Assembly (NCBI GenBank): GCA_017517765.1
Contig: JAFWYE010000010.1
Coordinates: 66,432 to 130,431, forward strand
Reading direction: 5' to 3'
Origin: Bacilli bacterium
GTDB lineage: Bacteria; Bacillota_I; Bacilli_A; RFN20; DUOF01
DNA: 64,000 nt
Numbering within the stretch: position 1 is the first letter of the stretch; each line of letters begins with the position of its first letter. A program made the position numbers and the translations under genes. The notes beneath the pieces are model-generated. The model saw nothing but the letters and a program-made list of their open reading frames with translations, searched no databases and was not told the DNA's origin. Of the stretch, positions 26,137-35,106 are shown one piece after another.

Positions 26137-27805
26137 ATACTTCTACTATCATAGAAAGAATCATTGGGTCTTTGCCTAATTCTTTTTTTACATATTTACT
26201 AATCTTTTCTCTTATAACTACTCTTTTTTCATTATAATCATAATAGTCATTACTTAAAACTTCATTTACTGTATCTACATAAATATTAGCAATTTCTTTA
26301 ATTAAGTAGTCACTTTCTTTTACAAATACTAATCCTCTAGTTTGTACATCAGGTCCTGCAATTATTTCTTTTGTAGCACCATCTACTGTAACTCCTAAAA
26401 TAATTACTCCATCATCAGCAAGTTTAGTTCTATCATTGATTACTACACTACCTGTATCAAAGATACCTAATCCATCTACCATTAATTCACCTGTATGTAC
26501 TGGCTCTTGTCCTGGTTTAATTTTTTCATCTTCAAATTTAACAACCATACCATTATCAAACACTAAAATATTATTATGATTTAATCCAATGTTCATCTTA
26601 TTTGCTAAAGTTGCATTAGATATTAAATCTCTATAATATCCTTTTACTGGTAAATAGTACTTAGGTCTTAAAATACTAATAATAGTTTTCAAGTCTTCTT
26701 CTTTTGCATGCATGCTAGCTATTTGTTTATTAGTAATATTGATTACTTTAGCACCTGTTCTATAGATTTGATCTAGTATTTCTACTGCTACCACTTCAAC
26801 TCCAGGAACAGATTTAGCATTCATAATAACTAAGTCATTTTCATCAAGAACAAATCCCTTATCTTGATATTCTTCATTAGCAATTTTTTCTAATAATCTA
26901 AATAATTTTTCTCCATGGCTACACACAACCACTAATAAATCACGTTGATCTTCTTTCTTTAGATCATCCATTGTAGCTTTATATCTTTCAGGTATATTTA
27001 ATAATCCAGGAACATTTATACTATTTATTAAGTTTTCATGATCTGGATTTAAAAGTAAAATCTTTTTATTACACTTAATACCTAAATTAATAACTTCTTG
27101 CATGTTGTATAAGTTTTGAGTATACATAGCAATTACAATTCTACCCTCATATTCTTCTACAGCACTTGAAATAAGTGGAGTAAGTTTATGATTAGGTGAA
27201 GTAAAATCTGGGCTAGAACTATTACTAGATTCACTCATTAAGCATAAAACTTTTTTCTCAGCTATTTTAGCAATAGCATTTAAGTCAGTTTTAAAGTTGT
27301 CATAGCTACCACAATCAATAATAAAGTCACCACTATATACAATATATCCTTGGCTAGTATCAATTGCTACACCAAATGATTGAGCAACAGAGTGAGAAGT
27401 TGAGAAGAATTTGAACTTTCTTCCAGCAATATTAGCACTTCCACTGCTATCTACTATATGAAAATCTACTTTTGGATTTTCTTTATATCTTCTAAAGTTA
27501 TCTTTTATCATTGAGCAAGTAACATTACTACAATATACAGGAGCAGGTGCAGCTTTTAGGGCATATGATAAAGAACCCATATTGTCATCATGTCCATGTG
27601 TAATGATATATGCTTTTACTCTTTCTTTATTTTCTTGTAAATAATTCATCTCTGGAATGATAATATCTATTCCAGGTAAACTACTTTCTGGATATTTGAT
27701 CCCGGCTTCCAAAACAAAAATGTCATCGTTTATTTCAACAACGTACATATTCTTTCCATCTTCATCAAGGCCGCCTAGAGCAAATATCTTTACGATATCA
27801 CTCAT
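26135..27805 (-). CDS. Ribonuclease J-like protein with altered metal site
   Basis: Metallo-beta-lactamase/beta-CASP RNA nuclease family, 556 residues, with the complete RNase J layout: MBL (FALGGLDEDGKNMYVVE; ITHGHDDNMGSL), beta-CASP, and a C-terminal domain with GLGIFDTGSVVINDR. Canonical HxHxDH reads H70-G-H72-D-D74-N75, so the last His is Asn; the PVHGE motif near residue 375 reads PVKGY (His to Lys). HSVAQS and YSGDF ligands remain. This resembles RNase J2-type paralogues, which have weakened catalysis. Start at 27805 (GGAGGAAATAAT upstream). It has its own promoter and terminator. Confidence 0.85.
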   Translation of the reverse strand: MSDIVKIFALGGLDEDGKNMYVVEINDDIFVLEAGIKYPESSLPGIDIIIPEMNYLQENKERVKAYIITHGHDDNMGSLSYALKAAPAPVYCSNVTCSMIKDNFRRYKENPKVDFHIVDSSGSANIAGRKFKFFSTSHSVAQSFGVAIDTSQGYIVYSGDFIIDCGSYDNFKTDLNAIAKIAEKKVLCLMSESSNSSSPDFTSPNHKLTPLISSAVEEYEGRIVIAMYTQNLYNMQEVINLGIKCNKKILLLNPDHENLINSINVPGLLNIPERYKATMDDLKKEDQRDLLVVVCSHGEKLFRLLEKIANEEYQDKGFVLDENDLVIMNAKSVPGVEVVAVEILDQIYRTGAKVINITNKQIASMHAKEEDLKTIISILRPKYYLPVKGYYRDLISNATLANKMNIGLNHNNILVFDNGMVVKFEDEKIKPGQEPVHTGELMVDGLGIFDTGSVVINDRTKLADDGVIILGVTVDGATKEIIAGPDVQTRGLVFVKESDYLIKEIANIYVDTVNEVLSNDYYDYNEKRVVIREKISKYVKKELGKDPMILSMIVEV

Positions 27806-27847
27806 ATTATTTCCTCCAATCGACATAGTCGTAATTTAACTTAAAGT

Positions 27848-27876
27848 ATTCTAACAAACTTACTATAATATTACAA
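27848..27876 (-). promoter_or_regulatory. Promoter of the RNase J-like gene
   Basis: Minus strand TTGTAA (27871-27876), 17-bp spacer, TAGAAT (27848-27853). Confidence 0.6.
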
Positions 27877-27920
27877 CTAATATTATTAAAAAATAACTAC
27901 TAATTTTTAAAGTTTAATTA

Positions 27921-27950
27921 TTTACATTGATGACACTTTATTTATATAAT
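27921..27950 (+). promoter_or_regulatory. Promoter of the Cys/Thr/Lys-rich protein gene
   Basis: TTTACA (27921-27926), 18-bp spacer, TATAAT (27945-27950), ahead of the gene at 27985. Confidence 0.65.
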
Positions 27951-27984
27951 AAGTCTTGTATTAATAAGAAAGGAATTAAGAAAA

Positions 27985-28314
27985 ATGGATTATTCAAAGA
28001 AACAAACTGAACTTGATATCCAAAAGTGGATTGATAGCGAAACTAAGTCATATGACACTTGTGGTGAATATAGCTATTGTTGTAAATGTAATAAGAGTGA
28101 ATCTTATCCATGTGCTTGTGCTTATGAAAAGTTCTATGGTACTACTACTTCAAAAGATTCTTATCAAACTAAGACTCCTAGTACTACTACTAAAACAACT
28201 AAAAGAACATGCAGTAGAAAAACTACTACTAGTAAGTCAACTACTACTAAGAGTAAAACTCCTACTACAAAGAAAACAACAACTAAAAAGACAACTACAA
28301 AAGTTACTGCTTAA
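27985..28314 (+). CDS. Cys-rich protein with Thr/Lys-rich low-complexity tail
   Basis: 109 residues, not recognised. Residues 1-50 carry eight Cys or Cys pairs around CGEYSYCCKCNKSESYPCACAYEKFYG. From about residue 51 the chain is nearly all Thr, Lys and Ser (TTTSK, KTTKR, KSTTTK, KTTTKK units) with no signal peptide. The tail repeats are imperfect at the DNA level (act, aca, aag, aaa). The gene has a consensus-like promoter, an AGAAAGGAATT ribosome binding site and a terminator. Cys-rich plus basic repeats would suit a coat-like or nucleic-acid-associated protein; this is inference. Confidence 0.75.
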   Translation: MDYSKKQTELDIQKWIDSETKSYDTCGEYSYCCKCNKSESYPCACAYEKFYGTTTSKDSYQTKTPSTTTKTTKRTCSRKTTTSKSTTTKSKTPTTKKTTTKKTTTKVTA

Positions 28315-28316
28315 TA

Positions 28317-28344
28317 AAAAAGAGGTTAATGATTAACCTCTTTT
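28317..28344. terminator. Bidirectional terminator between convergent genes
   Basis: AAAAGAGGTTAAT-g-ATTAACCTCTTTT, T-rich on both sides, between the gene at 27985 and idi. Confidence 0.85.
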
Positions 28345-28860
28345 ATTTTTTAGATATTCAATCACTCTAGGAGCACATGATATAAACCAAGTCGAATAAT
28401 TTTTAGGATTATTTACTAAGTCGTCACTTAATTCTTCTAAACTTATCCATTTAGCTTCACATGCTTCATCAGGATTTAAAACTATATCACCATTATATTT
28501 ACCAATAAATACATGGTCTAATTCATATTCATATAAATTATCATTATATTTGCTAGTATAAATAAAAGTATATAATTCTTCGATATCAGCCTTAATTCCT
28601 ACTTCATCTTCTAATCTTTCAATAGCACTTTCTTTTATATTGGCACCCATTTTAGGATGTGAGCAACAAGTATTAGCCCAAAGTAGAGGACTATGATATT
28701 TGTGTGCAGCTCTTTTTTGAATCAATAATTCATAATTATCATTATAAATAAATATAGAAAATGCTCTATGTAGTTTAGGCTCTTTATGAGCATTTTCCTT
28801 AGTTTCTACTCCTAATTCATTATCAAATATATCTACTAATACAACTTCATTTCTAAGCAT
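28333..28860 (-). CDS. idi: Isopentenyl-diphosphate delta-isomerase, type I
   Basis: Nudix-fold enzyme that interconverts IPP and DMAPP in isoprenoid synthesis. 175 residues with LLIQKRAAHKYHSPLLWANTCCSHP (catalytic Cys in the TNTCCSHP-type motif) and YEYELDHVFIGKY (the ELDH motif with the catalytic Glu). ERLEDEVG is the Nudix-like helix. GGTGATAAATT precedes the ATG. It is a monocistronic unit with its own promoter and a shared terminator. Type I enzymes are unusual among Bacilli, many of which have the FMN type II. Confidence 0.93.
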   Translation of the reverse strand: MLRNEVVLVDIFDNELGVETKENAHKEPKLHRAFSIFIYNDNYELLIQKRAAHKYHSPLLWANTCCSHPKMGANIKESAIERLEDEVGIKADIEELYTFIYTSKYNDNLYEYELDHVFIGKYNGDIVLNPDEACEAKWISLEELSDDLVNNPKNYSTWFISCAPRVIEYLKNKRG

Positions 28861-28877
28861 AATTTATCACCGAGTAA

Positions 28878-28906
28878 ATTATACATAAATATACTCATTC
28901 CTACAA
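28878..28906 (-). promoter_or_regulatory. Promoter of idi
   Basis: Minus strand TTGTAG (28901-28906), 17-bp spacer, TATAAT (28878-28883). Confidence 0.65.
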
Positions 28907-28998
28907 GCAAAAAGAAAAAGACTAGCAATAACTAGTCTAGATCTTAATTTAAATATAATTATCTACTAAAAATGTTTTTTATTATTTGTCTTTTTTTA

Positions 28999-30024
28999 TT
29001 ATAAATGGAACTCCATTGGATAAGTTAAATATTCAACTTCATCTAACTTTTCACAAGTTACATATCCAGCTGGTGCTCTAAGTAATGAAGGAATTCTGTT
29101 TACTATAGTAGCACAAGTATGTTCAACAGTTGCAGGTTTTACTACGTGGAACTCAGTTGTAGGTTCTCCCTCAAACTTCCAATCACACATATCACCATCA
29201 TCAGGTCCATATACCTTACCGATAGTTTCTTCTTGAATTGTAATACCTTGCATTGTTTCAATAGTTACAACAGCAGACATTCCAATACAATTTCCTGCTT
29301 TAATAGTCTTACCTAAAGTTGAACTATATAAATCTTTATCAATGATGTAAGGTACATTTTTTTGCTCAATTGATTTGATAGTTAAACCAAGTTTACTAAC
29401 AATTGCTTCACTAGCATTCCAAGCATATGATGGTTCAAATGTTTCTGGATGAGCAATTTCTTTTTCAAATTCTTCTGGAGTTAAATCACATCCATGAGCT
29501 TTAGCAAGAGCTAGACCATATTCGTCTACATTATAACTATATGCTCCAGTAATTTTTGTAATCTTATGACATCCTCCAGCTACTAGTGCAGGCATATTAA
29601 TCCAGAAAATATCTTGCATACCACTACCAGTAACAGTACAACCAGTTTCTTTAGCAAGAGCATCAATTCTATTAATCATTTCTGCAGATGTAGTCCAAGG
29701 ATAAATTGCTTCTTCGCAAGTTGTAATTACATTTATCCCTCTAGCAACACACTTTTCTACATGATCATAAATATCTGGAATAAAACTAAATAATGTAACG
29801 ATTGCTACATCAGCATCACATTCATCTAATACTGTATCAGCATCATTTGAAATTTTTACTCCAGTTTTAATTCCTAGTTCTGCAAAGTCACCTACATCCA
29901 TACCAATGATGTCAGGATTAACATCGATTGCTCCAACAATTTGAGCTCCTTTTTCATGAAGATATCTTAAAATATATTTAGACATCTTACCACAACCATA
30001 TTGAACTACTTTAATTTTTTCCAT
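28999..30024 (-). CDS. NAD(P)-dependent oxidoreductase, 2,4-diaminopentanoate dehydrogenase-like
   Basis: 341 residues with an N-terminal Rossmann domain of the dihydrodipicolinate-reductase type ([22 protein letters not shown], Gly-x-Gly-x-x) and a C-terminal catalytic domain with [16 protein letters not shown]. The overall pattern resembles 2,4-diaminopentanoate dehydrogenase (ornithine degradation) and related amine dehydrogenases. None of the other ornithine-pathway genes (ord, ort) is nearby, so the true substrate is uncertain. Start at 30024 with GGAGG upstream; the frame reaches 30054 without a site. Acidic amino-acid content and codon use look more regular than its hypothetical neighbours, as for highly expressed enzymes. 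Confidence 0.7.
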   Translation of the reverse strand: MEKIKVVQYGCGKMSKYILRYLHEKGAQIVGAIDVNPDIIGMDVGDFAELGIKTGVKISNDADTVLDECDADVAIVTLFSFIPDIYDHVEKCVARGINVITTCEEAIYPWTTSAEMINRIDALAKETGCTVTGSGMQDIFWINMPALVAGGCHKITKITGAYSYNVDEYGLALAKAHGCDLTPEEFEKEIAHPETFEPSYAWNASEAIVSKLGLTIKSIEQKNVPYIIDKDLYSSTLGKTIKAGNCIGMSAVVTIETMQGITIQEETIGKVYGPDDGDMCDWKFEGEPTTEFHVVKPATVEHTCATIVNRIPSLLRAPAGYVTCEKLDEVEYLTYPMEFHL

Positions 30025-30093
30025 GTTATATTTTCCTCCTTTTAAAAATAACATTTGTATTTAGTTTGGGACAAATATGAGAAAGTTAATCAA

Positions 30094-30115
30094 ATAAAAA
30101 CGCCAAAAAGGCGTC
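30094..30115 (-). terminator. Terminator of the 30122 membrane protein gene
   Basis: ACGCC-aaaaa-GGCGT hairpin; read on minus, followed by TTTTTATTTG. Confidence 0.75.
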
Positions 30116-30121
30116 TTAAAA

Positions 30122-30760
30122 TTATTTAGATTTTAGTTCTTCTAATTCTTTAGCTTTTGCTAATAATTCTTCATATTCAGATCTACTAATTTTTACATAG
30201 TTTCCTTTAGCCTCAGCAACATTGTCCCCTTGGACTTTACTTGCAAGTACTGAAATAGTAATAAAGGCTACTACTGATAGAATAATCACAATCCAGAATA
30301 ATGTAGAAATATCATCTAGTTTTATCCAACCATAACTACAAACTAAAATTAGTACAATTAGTAAGCTTAATATCGCATCGCAAACTATTTGAACAATGAA
30401 AAATTGCTTTCCTAATTTCAAATTGTTAGAAACAAGGAAAATAAATAATACTGATAGTAAAGATACAGTTAATACGGCAAGATTAAATGTATCATTTTTT
30501 ACAATACCCCAAATAAATAGAACCATAAAGATAAGTGATAATCCAATTAGCCCAAAACTCACATATCCTAAGATTTTATTTTTTGAAAGCATTGTATGGC
30601 TTCTTAGACCAAAATACCCAGCTGCTGTAAGTGTAGCAGTAGTTGCTAAGATGCTCCCCTTAACACCTTCAAAGAAACTAATGCCAAATACTGTAAGAAT
30701 TAGCATTAGGGCACATGCTCCAAGACAAGCCAATGTACCAATGATTAGTCCTTTTTTCAT
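30122..30760 (-). CDS. Membrane protein of unknown function
   Basis: 212 residues, about six hydrophobic segments (from ~5, 30, 60, 85, 110 and 145) and a C-terminal cytoplasmic helix YVKISRSEYEELLAKAKELEELKSK. Start at 30760: AGGAGGAAACGAT directly upstream; the frame continues to 30868 but the extra residues are low complexity. The SEYEELLAKAKELEEL tail is a short coiled-coil of the type seen in several small membrane proteins of this lineage. No homologue recognised. Confidence 0.7.
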   Translation of the reverse strand: MKKGLIIGTLACLGACALMLILTVFGISFFEGVKGSILATTATLTAAGYFGLRSHTMLSKNKILGYVSFGLIGLSLIFMVLFIWGIVKNDTFNLAVLTVSLLSVLFIFLVSNNLKLGKQFFIVQIVCDAILSLLIVLILVCSYGWIKLDDISTLFWIVIILSVVAFITISVLASKVQGDNVAEAKGNYVKISRSEYEELLAKAKELEELKSK

Positions 30761-30870
30761 ATCGTTTCCTCCTAAATAACTCAATGTTATCCTTACCCAT
30801 ATATTAATAAAATATACGTGTGTTTGGCAATATTTAGAGAATTTTTTTATATGTATGTAAAATATCAAAA

Positions 30871-30892
30871 AAAAGAGGTCATTACCTCTTTT
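30871..30892 (-). terminator. Second terminator behind the 30951 gene
   Basis: AAAAGAGGT-aatg-ACCTCTTTT followed on the minus strand by TTTTGATA; lies about 35 bp beyond the terminator at 30924, so the two are tandem. Confidence 0.7.
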
Positions 30893-30923
30893 AAATTATT
30901 ACATTTTAAATTTCTTTGTGAAA

Positions 30924-30952
30924 ACAAAAAAATCTAAGATTTCTCTTAGATT
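30924..30952 (-). terminator. Terminator of the 30951 gene
   Basis: AATCTAAGA-gaaa-TCTTAGATT followed on the minus strand by TTTTTTTGTTTT. Confidence 0.8.
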
Positions 30953-31808
30953 ATTTTCTTATTATTTTTGGTAGTTTATTGAATGCTTTAACTAAATTAT
31001 TGTATTCAGCGATATACTTGTATTTATCCTCTTCTGTCTTATAAGTATCATTAAGGGCACTAATGCAATCTCTTAGTGCATATATCTTAACTAATCCAGA
31101 ATTTGTATTTACTTTATGAGCTTTAATAAATGCTAAATCAGACTTATGTATTAATTCAGCCATTCTATCATCATCTTGTAAAGGTGTTTCAAGAACATAT
31201 TGAGCTCTTACTATATAGTCTGATATATCTTCATATTGAGATAAATCTATTAGTGCATTTTCTGCTATGATTCTTTGTCCTCTTAGTAAATCTTCTATTG
31301 CCTCGGGATTAGTTTTAACTCCTTTATCATGCATTTCAAATGTTTCTATTAGCGCATCATAATCTTCCCCATATGCTTCTTTTAATTTTGCATTATTTAT
31401 ACAATCACTAAAAGTATAATAGAAAGTTCCTGTTTTTATATGTTTAGCATATTCAAGAATTGCCTCTTTTAGTTCAATACTCTTATCAGGCATAGATTTG
31501 ATTTTAAATATTTTCTTTAATCCAATATTTATTGCAATTTTCTTTTCAATATCAGTTAAATATGAATGTTTATCATCTAAATATTTTTTTAATAAAATTT
31601 TTGTATATTCAAGTTCTATTAATTTGCTTTTTTTAACATCTAGCTTTAGAGTTTCTTTTTTTACAAGTTCTCTGATGCTTAAATTAGGATCTATGTCTTC
31701 TTTTTTTATTCTTTTTAAATATGATAATTTTACATTATCTAATAAACTTTCTTTCATTAATAAACTGATTACGTTGTTTTTAGCTTTATTAAATTCTCTC
31801 TCTAACAT
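30951..31808 (-). CDS. Helical protein of unknown function
   Basis: 285 residues from the ATG at 31808 (GGAGGTAATT upstream; the frame is open to 31841). It is almost entirely predicted helix, rich in Lys, Glu, Leu and Ile, with no membrane segment or signal and no recognised motif. The C-terminal half contains KAHKVNTNSGLVKIYALRDC and ends in KLPKIIRK. It lies alone, with two terminators behind it and a divergent CDF gene upstream. Confidence 0.65.
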   Translation of the reverse strand: MLEREFNKAKNNVISLLMKESLLDNVKLSYLKRIKKEDIDPNLSIRELVKKETLKLDVKKSKLIELEYTKILLKKYLDDKHSYLTDIEKKIAINIGLKKIFKIKSMPDKSIELKEAILEYAKHIKTGTFYYTFSDCINNAKLKEAYGEDYDALIETFEMHDKGVKTNPEAIEDLLRGQRIIAENALIDLSQYEDISDYIVRAQYVLETPLQDDDRMAELIHKSDLAFIKAHKVNTNSGLVKIYALRDCISALNDTYKTEEDKYKYIAEYNNLVKAFNKLPKIIRK

Positions 31809-31947
31809 AATTACCTCCATATTTATCGTTACTACTAACATTATTTTACTAGAGCAAAGATACTATTTCAAGGATTATTTTTGATACTAATCTATATAAT
31901 TTAATTAATAAGTAGTATAATTCATATTAGTGTTTTGGAGGTTTTAT

Positions 31948-32838
31948 ATGAAAAGTCATAAAAATATCTTAATAGCTTTTTTACTAAATCTTTTCTTTTC
32001 TATTTTTGAATTAATCGGAGGAATTTTTACTAAGAGTGTAGCTATTATATCTGATTCTATTCATGATATAGGTGATGCATGTAGTATAGGTGTATCATTC
32101 TTTTTAGAAAAGAAGAGTAAAAGAAAACCTGATAGTAAATATACATATGGGTATTCAAGGTACTCTGTTATAGGAAGTGTAATTACTGTATTAATACTAT
32201 TAGTTGGTTCATTTATTGTTATATATAATGCCATTTTAAGAATTATTAATCCTGTAGACATTAATTATGATGGTATGATTATATTTGCTATTGTAGGTGT
32301 ATTAGTTAATTTGCTTGCTGCATTTGTTACTCATAAGGGTGAATCACTAAATCAAAAGGCTGTAAGTCTTCATATGATCGAAGATGTTTTGGGTTGGGCT
32401 GTAGTATTAATTGGTGCTATTGTAATTAAATTTACTAACTTTGTAATTATAGATCCAATTTTATCTATTTGTGTTGCCATATATATCATTATTCATGCTT
32501 TCTCACATTTAAAAGAAGCTTTAGATTTATTCTTAGAAAAAACTCCTGAAAATATAGACCTTGAAGAAATTAAACATCATTTATTAGAAATTGAAGGTAT
32601 AAAAGGTGTACATCATATTCATGTATGGAGTATGGATGGAATAAATAACTATGCTACAATGCATGTAGTAACTAACTTTCCTACACATGAATTAAAGCAT
32701 GAAATAAAAGAAGAGTTAAATGAACATGGTATAAATCATGTGACAATCGAATTTGAAAGTGAAGATGAAGTGTGTGATAGTCATGAGTGTGTAGTTAATC
32801 ATAGTGGTAATCACCATCATCACCATCACCATCATTAA
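31948..32838 (+). CDS. Cation diffusion facilitator metal exporter with His-rich tail
   Basis: CDF transporter of 296 residues with six membrane helices. The TM2 site SDSIHDIGD and TM5 HMIEDVLGW give the H/D-x-x-x-D metal site expected for Zn-type members. The cytoplasmic C-terminal domain begins after about residue 205 (PENIDLEEIKHHLLEI, HVWSMDG). The last residues are GNHHHHHHHH, a natural His run preceded by a Cys/His-containing segment (EVCDSHECVVNH), which may bind Zn, Co or Ni. Start at 31948, with GGAGG upstream. It has its own terminator. Confidence 0.92.
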   Translation: MKSHKNILIAFLLNLFFSIFELIGGIFTKSVAIISDSIHDIGDACSIGVSFFLEKKSKRKPDSKYTYGYSRYSVIGSVITVLILLVGSFIVIYNAILRIINPVDINYDGMIIFAIVGVLVNLLAAFVTHKGESLNQKAVSLHMIEDVLGWAVVLIGAIVIKFTNFVIIDPILSICVAIYIIIHAFSHLKEALDLFLEKTPENIDLEEIKHHLLEIEGIKGVHHIHVWSMDGINNYATMHVVTNFPTHELKHEIKEELNEHGINHVTIEFESEDEVCDSHECVVNHSGNHHHHHHHH

Positions 32839-32865
32839 ATCCTAAATCAATTTTAGGATTTTTTA
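32837..32865 (+). terminator. Terminator of the CDF exporter gene
   Basis: AAATCCTAAA-tcaa-TTTAGGATTT followed by TTTTATTT. Confidence 0.8.
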
Positions 32866-32922
32866 TTTAATTGTTTGGTTAATATAAGTTTTAGTTTAAA
32901 ATAATAACAAGGAGTGATATAT

Positions 32923-33666
32923 ATGGATAAACCACAAAATATTTATGATAACGAAAAGTTTTATAAAGATTATAGAGATATGAGAGAAAAAGGATTAAAT
33001 GCTAATGAACTTATTGAAATTCCTATAATGAAGGATATGTTACCTGATCTAAAAGGAAAAAGAATATTGGATTTAGGTTGTGGTAATGGAGGAATGTCTA
33101 AGTATTTTATTGAAAAAGGAGCCAAAAGTGTTCTTGCTATTGATTTATCTAGTAACATGATTAATGAAGCTAAAGAAAAAAATAATGCTGAAAATATAAC
33201 TTATGTAGTATTAGGTATGGAAGATATATCTAAAATTGAAGGAAAATTTGATATTGTATTTTCTTCATTAGCTTTCCACTATGTTAAAGACTACGATAAA
33301 TTAGTAAAAGATATCTATAACCTTTTAGATGAAAATGGTATATTAATTTATTCTCAAGAGCATCCTATTGCCACTGCTAGCAAATACCATAAAGAAATGA
33401 AAAGCTATATATTTTTAGATGAAAAAAGATACTATGTAGTTAGTAACTATAATGAAAATGGTGAGAGAAAAATGTTTTGGAACGTTGATGGGGTTATAAA
33501 ATATCATAGAAACTTTTCTTATACTATTAATACATTAATTCAAAACAAATATAACTTACTAGAGGTCAGAGAAAGTACAGCTAGTGAAGAAGCAATAAAA
33601 TTAAATAGCAAGTATGAAAATCAAAATGATAGACCATATTTCTTGTTTATAAAAGCAAGTAAATAA
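32923..33666 (+). CDS. Class I SAM-dependent methyltransferase
   Basis: 247 residues with the methyltransferase core: motif I RILDLGCGNGGMSKYF (about 48-63), the acidic residue in AIDLSSNM, FDIVFSSLAFHYV (motif II-like) and GILIYSQEHP. The fold is that of UbiE/Coq5-like methyltransferases (type 11/25) acting on small molecules. Start at 32923, where AAGGAG lies 8 bp upstream. The gene is single, with a terminator behind. Substrate unknown. Confidence 0.88.
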   Translation: MDKPQNIYDNEKFYKDYRDMREKGLNANELIEIPIMKDMLPDLKGKRILDLGCGNGGMSKYFIEKGAKSVLAIDLSSNMINEAKEKNNAENITYVVLGMEDISKIEGKFDIVFSSLAFHYVKDYDKLVKDIYNLLDENGILIYSQEHPIATASKYHKEMKSYIFLDEKRYYVVSNYNENGERKMFWNVDGVIKYHRNFSYTINTLIQNKYNLLEVRESTASEEAIKLNSKYENQNDRPYFLFIKASK

Positions 33667-33692
33667 AAAGTTCTCATCCGAGAACTTTTTTT
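33665..33692. terminator. Bidirectional terminator between convergent genes
   Basis: AAAAAGTTCTC-atcc-GAGAACTTTTT; T-rich in both directions, between the methyltransferase and the 33691 membrane protein. Confidence 0.85.
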
Positions 33693-34074
33693 ATTCTTCA
33701 TTTAATAATTCATTAGCTAAATTAATTATTTCTTCACCATACTTAGCTTTTAATTTTTTAAGTATTCTTGCATATACTGGATAAGCAATAGAAATTAATA
33801 TAATACCAATTATAGATGATGGTATACCTAAATACCAAAACTCAGTAATCTCTAAAAAGAAAGACATACCAAGTCCAAAAAATAATAAACCAATTACTCC
33901 TAGAGTAATAGACACAATAATTGGAGTTTGTTTCACTTTTTTATCAAGTAATCGTAATCTATCTATTTTAGAAGTAGAGGGATCATTAACTACATATTGT
34001 CTTTTAATATTTTCAATTTCTTTTCTTTCCTCACTAGTTGGAGCATTATATTTATATTCAAACTTCCTAGACAT
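33691..34074 (-). CDS. Two-helix membrane protein, paralogue of the 36828 gene
   Basis: 127 residues: a charged soluble N-terminus (about 1-50, ERKEIENIKRQYVVND), a conserved KIDRLRLLDKKVKQTP block, two membrane helices (about 52-72 and 78-98) and a C-terminal basic helix ending in ANELLNEE. It shares a common pattern with the protein at 36828: L/KxDxLRxLDxKVKxxP, GxxxFGxGM, then a C-terminal NELLNE. Its ATG directly follows the histidine-kinase stop (no gap), so it is the last gene of that operon. Confidence 0.8.
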   Translation of the reverse strand: MSRKFEYKYNAPTSEERKEIENIKRQYVVNDPSTSKIDRLRLLDKKVKQTPIIVSITLGVIGLLFFGLGMSFFLEITEFWYLGIPSSIIGIILISIAYPVYARILKKLKAKYGEEIINLANELLNEE

Positions 34075-35106
34075 TTAAATTACCTCCTTTACCTTTATTA
34101 TAAAAGTTGTGCCTACACCTTTTTCACTTTCTACTTGGATACTACCACCCATTACATCAATAATTTTCTTTACAAGCGATAAGCCAAGCCCATTACCTTC
34201 ACTTGAATGGGATGTATCACCTTGATAAAATTTATCAAAGATTCTTTTACCTGTTTCTTCGTCCATTCCAATTCCATTATCTTTAACACTAACTACATAT
34301 AAATCATTTTCTTTTTTTAGATCTACTTCAATAGTACCATCTGTGTTACTAAATTTAATTGCATTACTCATGAGATTATTAAAGATAATTTCCATATAAC
34401 TTTCTTCACTATTTATATATAAGTTTTCTTCAATATTACAAATTAAGTTAATGTTTTTTTCTTCTAAAATTGTTTCAAATTGTAATATTTGGTTAGTTAA
34501 AACTTCACTTAAATTAAACTTTGTATATTCTGGTAGTAATTTATTATTCTCTAATTTATTTAATTTTAATATATTTGTAATTAAATTATTAAGCTTATAA
34601 CACGATGCGTTTAAAGCATGTAAATACTTTTTCTTTTCTTCTTCTTTTAAATTTTTATCTTCTAATAATTTAGCATAGCTTTGAATAACATTAATTGGAG
34701 TTTTTATTTCATGAGAGACATTTGCGATGAAATCAGTTTTTAATATTTCACTTTTTGATAATTCGCTTGCCATATTATTTAAATTTTCTTTAATAATATC
34801 AAATTCATCTAAACACTCATATGAGTGAGTAGGGGTTAATTTGATAGAAAAATCTCCTTTAGTTATTTTATCTGTTGCCTTAAGTATTTCATTTACGGGC
34901 TTATCTATCATTATTTTCCTACGAAAATGATCTAAAAATGCTAGTATAGTGGCACTAAATACTGTAACTAAAACTAATATTAATGCTATAAGAAATACAT
35001 TTTTATCACTAATTTTAGAATACGTTAGTATTGCTAAAGTAGTACATATGGCACTAGCAATGACGAATCCTGAATATCCTAGTAATGTATATTGCCAATG
35101 TTTCAT
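34075..35106 (-). CDS. Sensor histidine kinase
   Basis: 343 residues: two N-terminal membrane helices (about 8-30 and 37-57) with almost no extracellular loop between them, a HAMP-like linker (KPVNEILKATDKITKGDF), HisKA with FIANVSHEIKTPINV (phospho-His132) and a HATPase domain with N box NLMSNAIKFS, G1 VKDNGIGMD and G2 GEGNGLGLSLVKKI. The missing external sensing loop suggests intramembrane sensing. Translationally coupled to the response regulator by an ATGA overlap. Confidence 0.95.
   Translation of the reverse strand: MKHWQYTLLGYSGFVIASAICTTLAILTYSKISDKNVFLIALILVLVTVFSATILAFLDHFRRKIMIDKPVNEILKATDKITKGDFSIKLTPTHSYECLDEFDIIKENLNNMASELSKSEILKTDFIANVSHEIKTPINVIQSYAKLLEDKNLKEEEKKKYLHALNASCYKLNNLITNILKLNKLENNKLLPEYTKFNLSEVLTNQILQFETILEEKNINLICNIEENLYINSEESYMEIIFNNLMSNAIKFSNTDGTIEVDLKKENDLYVVSVKDNGIGMDEETGKRIFDKFYQGDTSHSSEGNGLGLSLVKKIIDVMGGSIQVESEKGVGTTFIIKVKEVI

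Noticed and set aside
28013..28336. Second plus-strand frame (Leu/Lys/Gln-rich) inside the Cys/Thr/Lys-rich gene
   Set aside because: It is a frame shadow of the Thr/Lys repeat with no site; the frame with a ribosome binding site and Cys motif is preferred.
28999..30024. Diaminopimelate dehydrogenase or dihydrodipicolinate reductase identity
   Set aside because: The N-domain is similar, but length and C-terminal motifs fit the 2,4-diaminopentanoate dehydrogenase-like family better; no lysine pathway gene is adjacent.
32800..32836. Run of eight His codons at the end of the CDF gene as a possible cloning tag
   Set aside because: It is continuous with a Cys/His-rich native tail and followed directly by a native terminator; there is no vector sequence.
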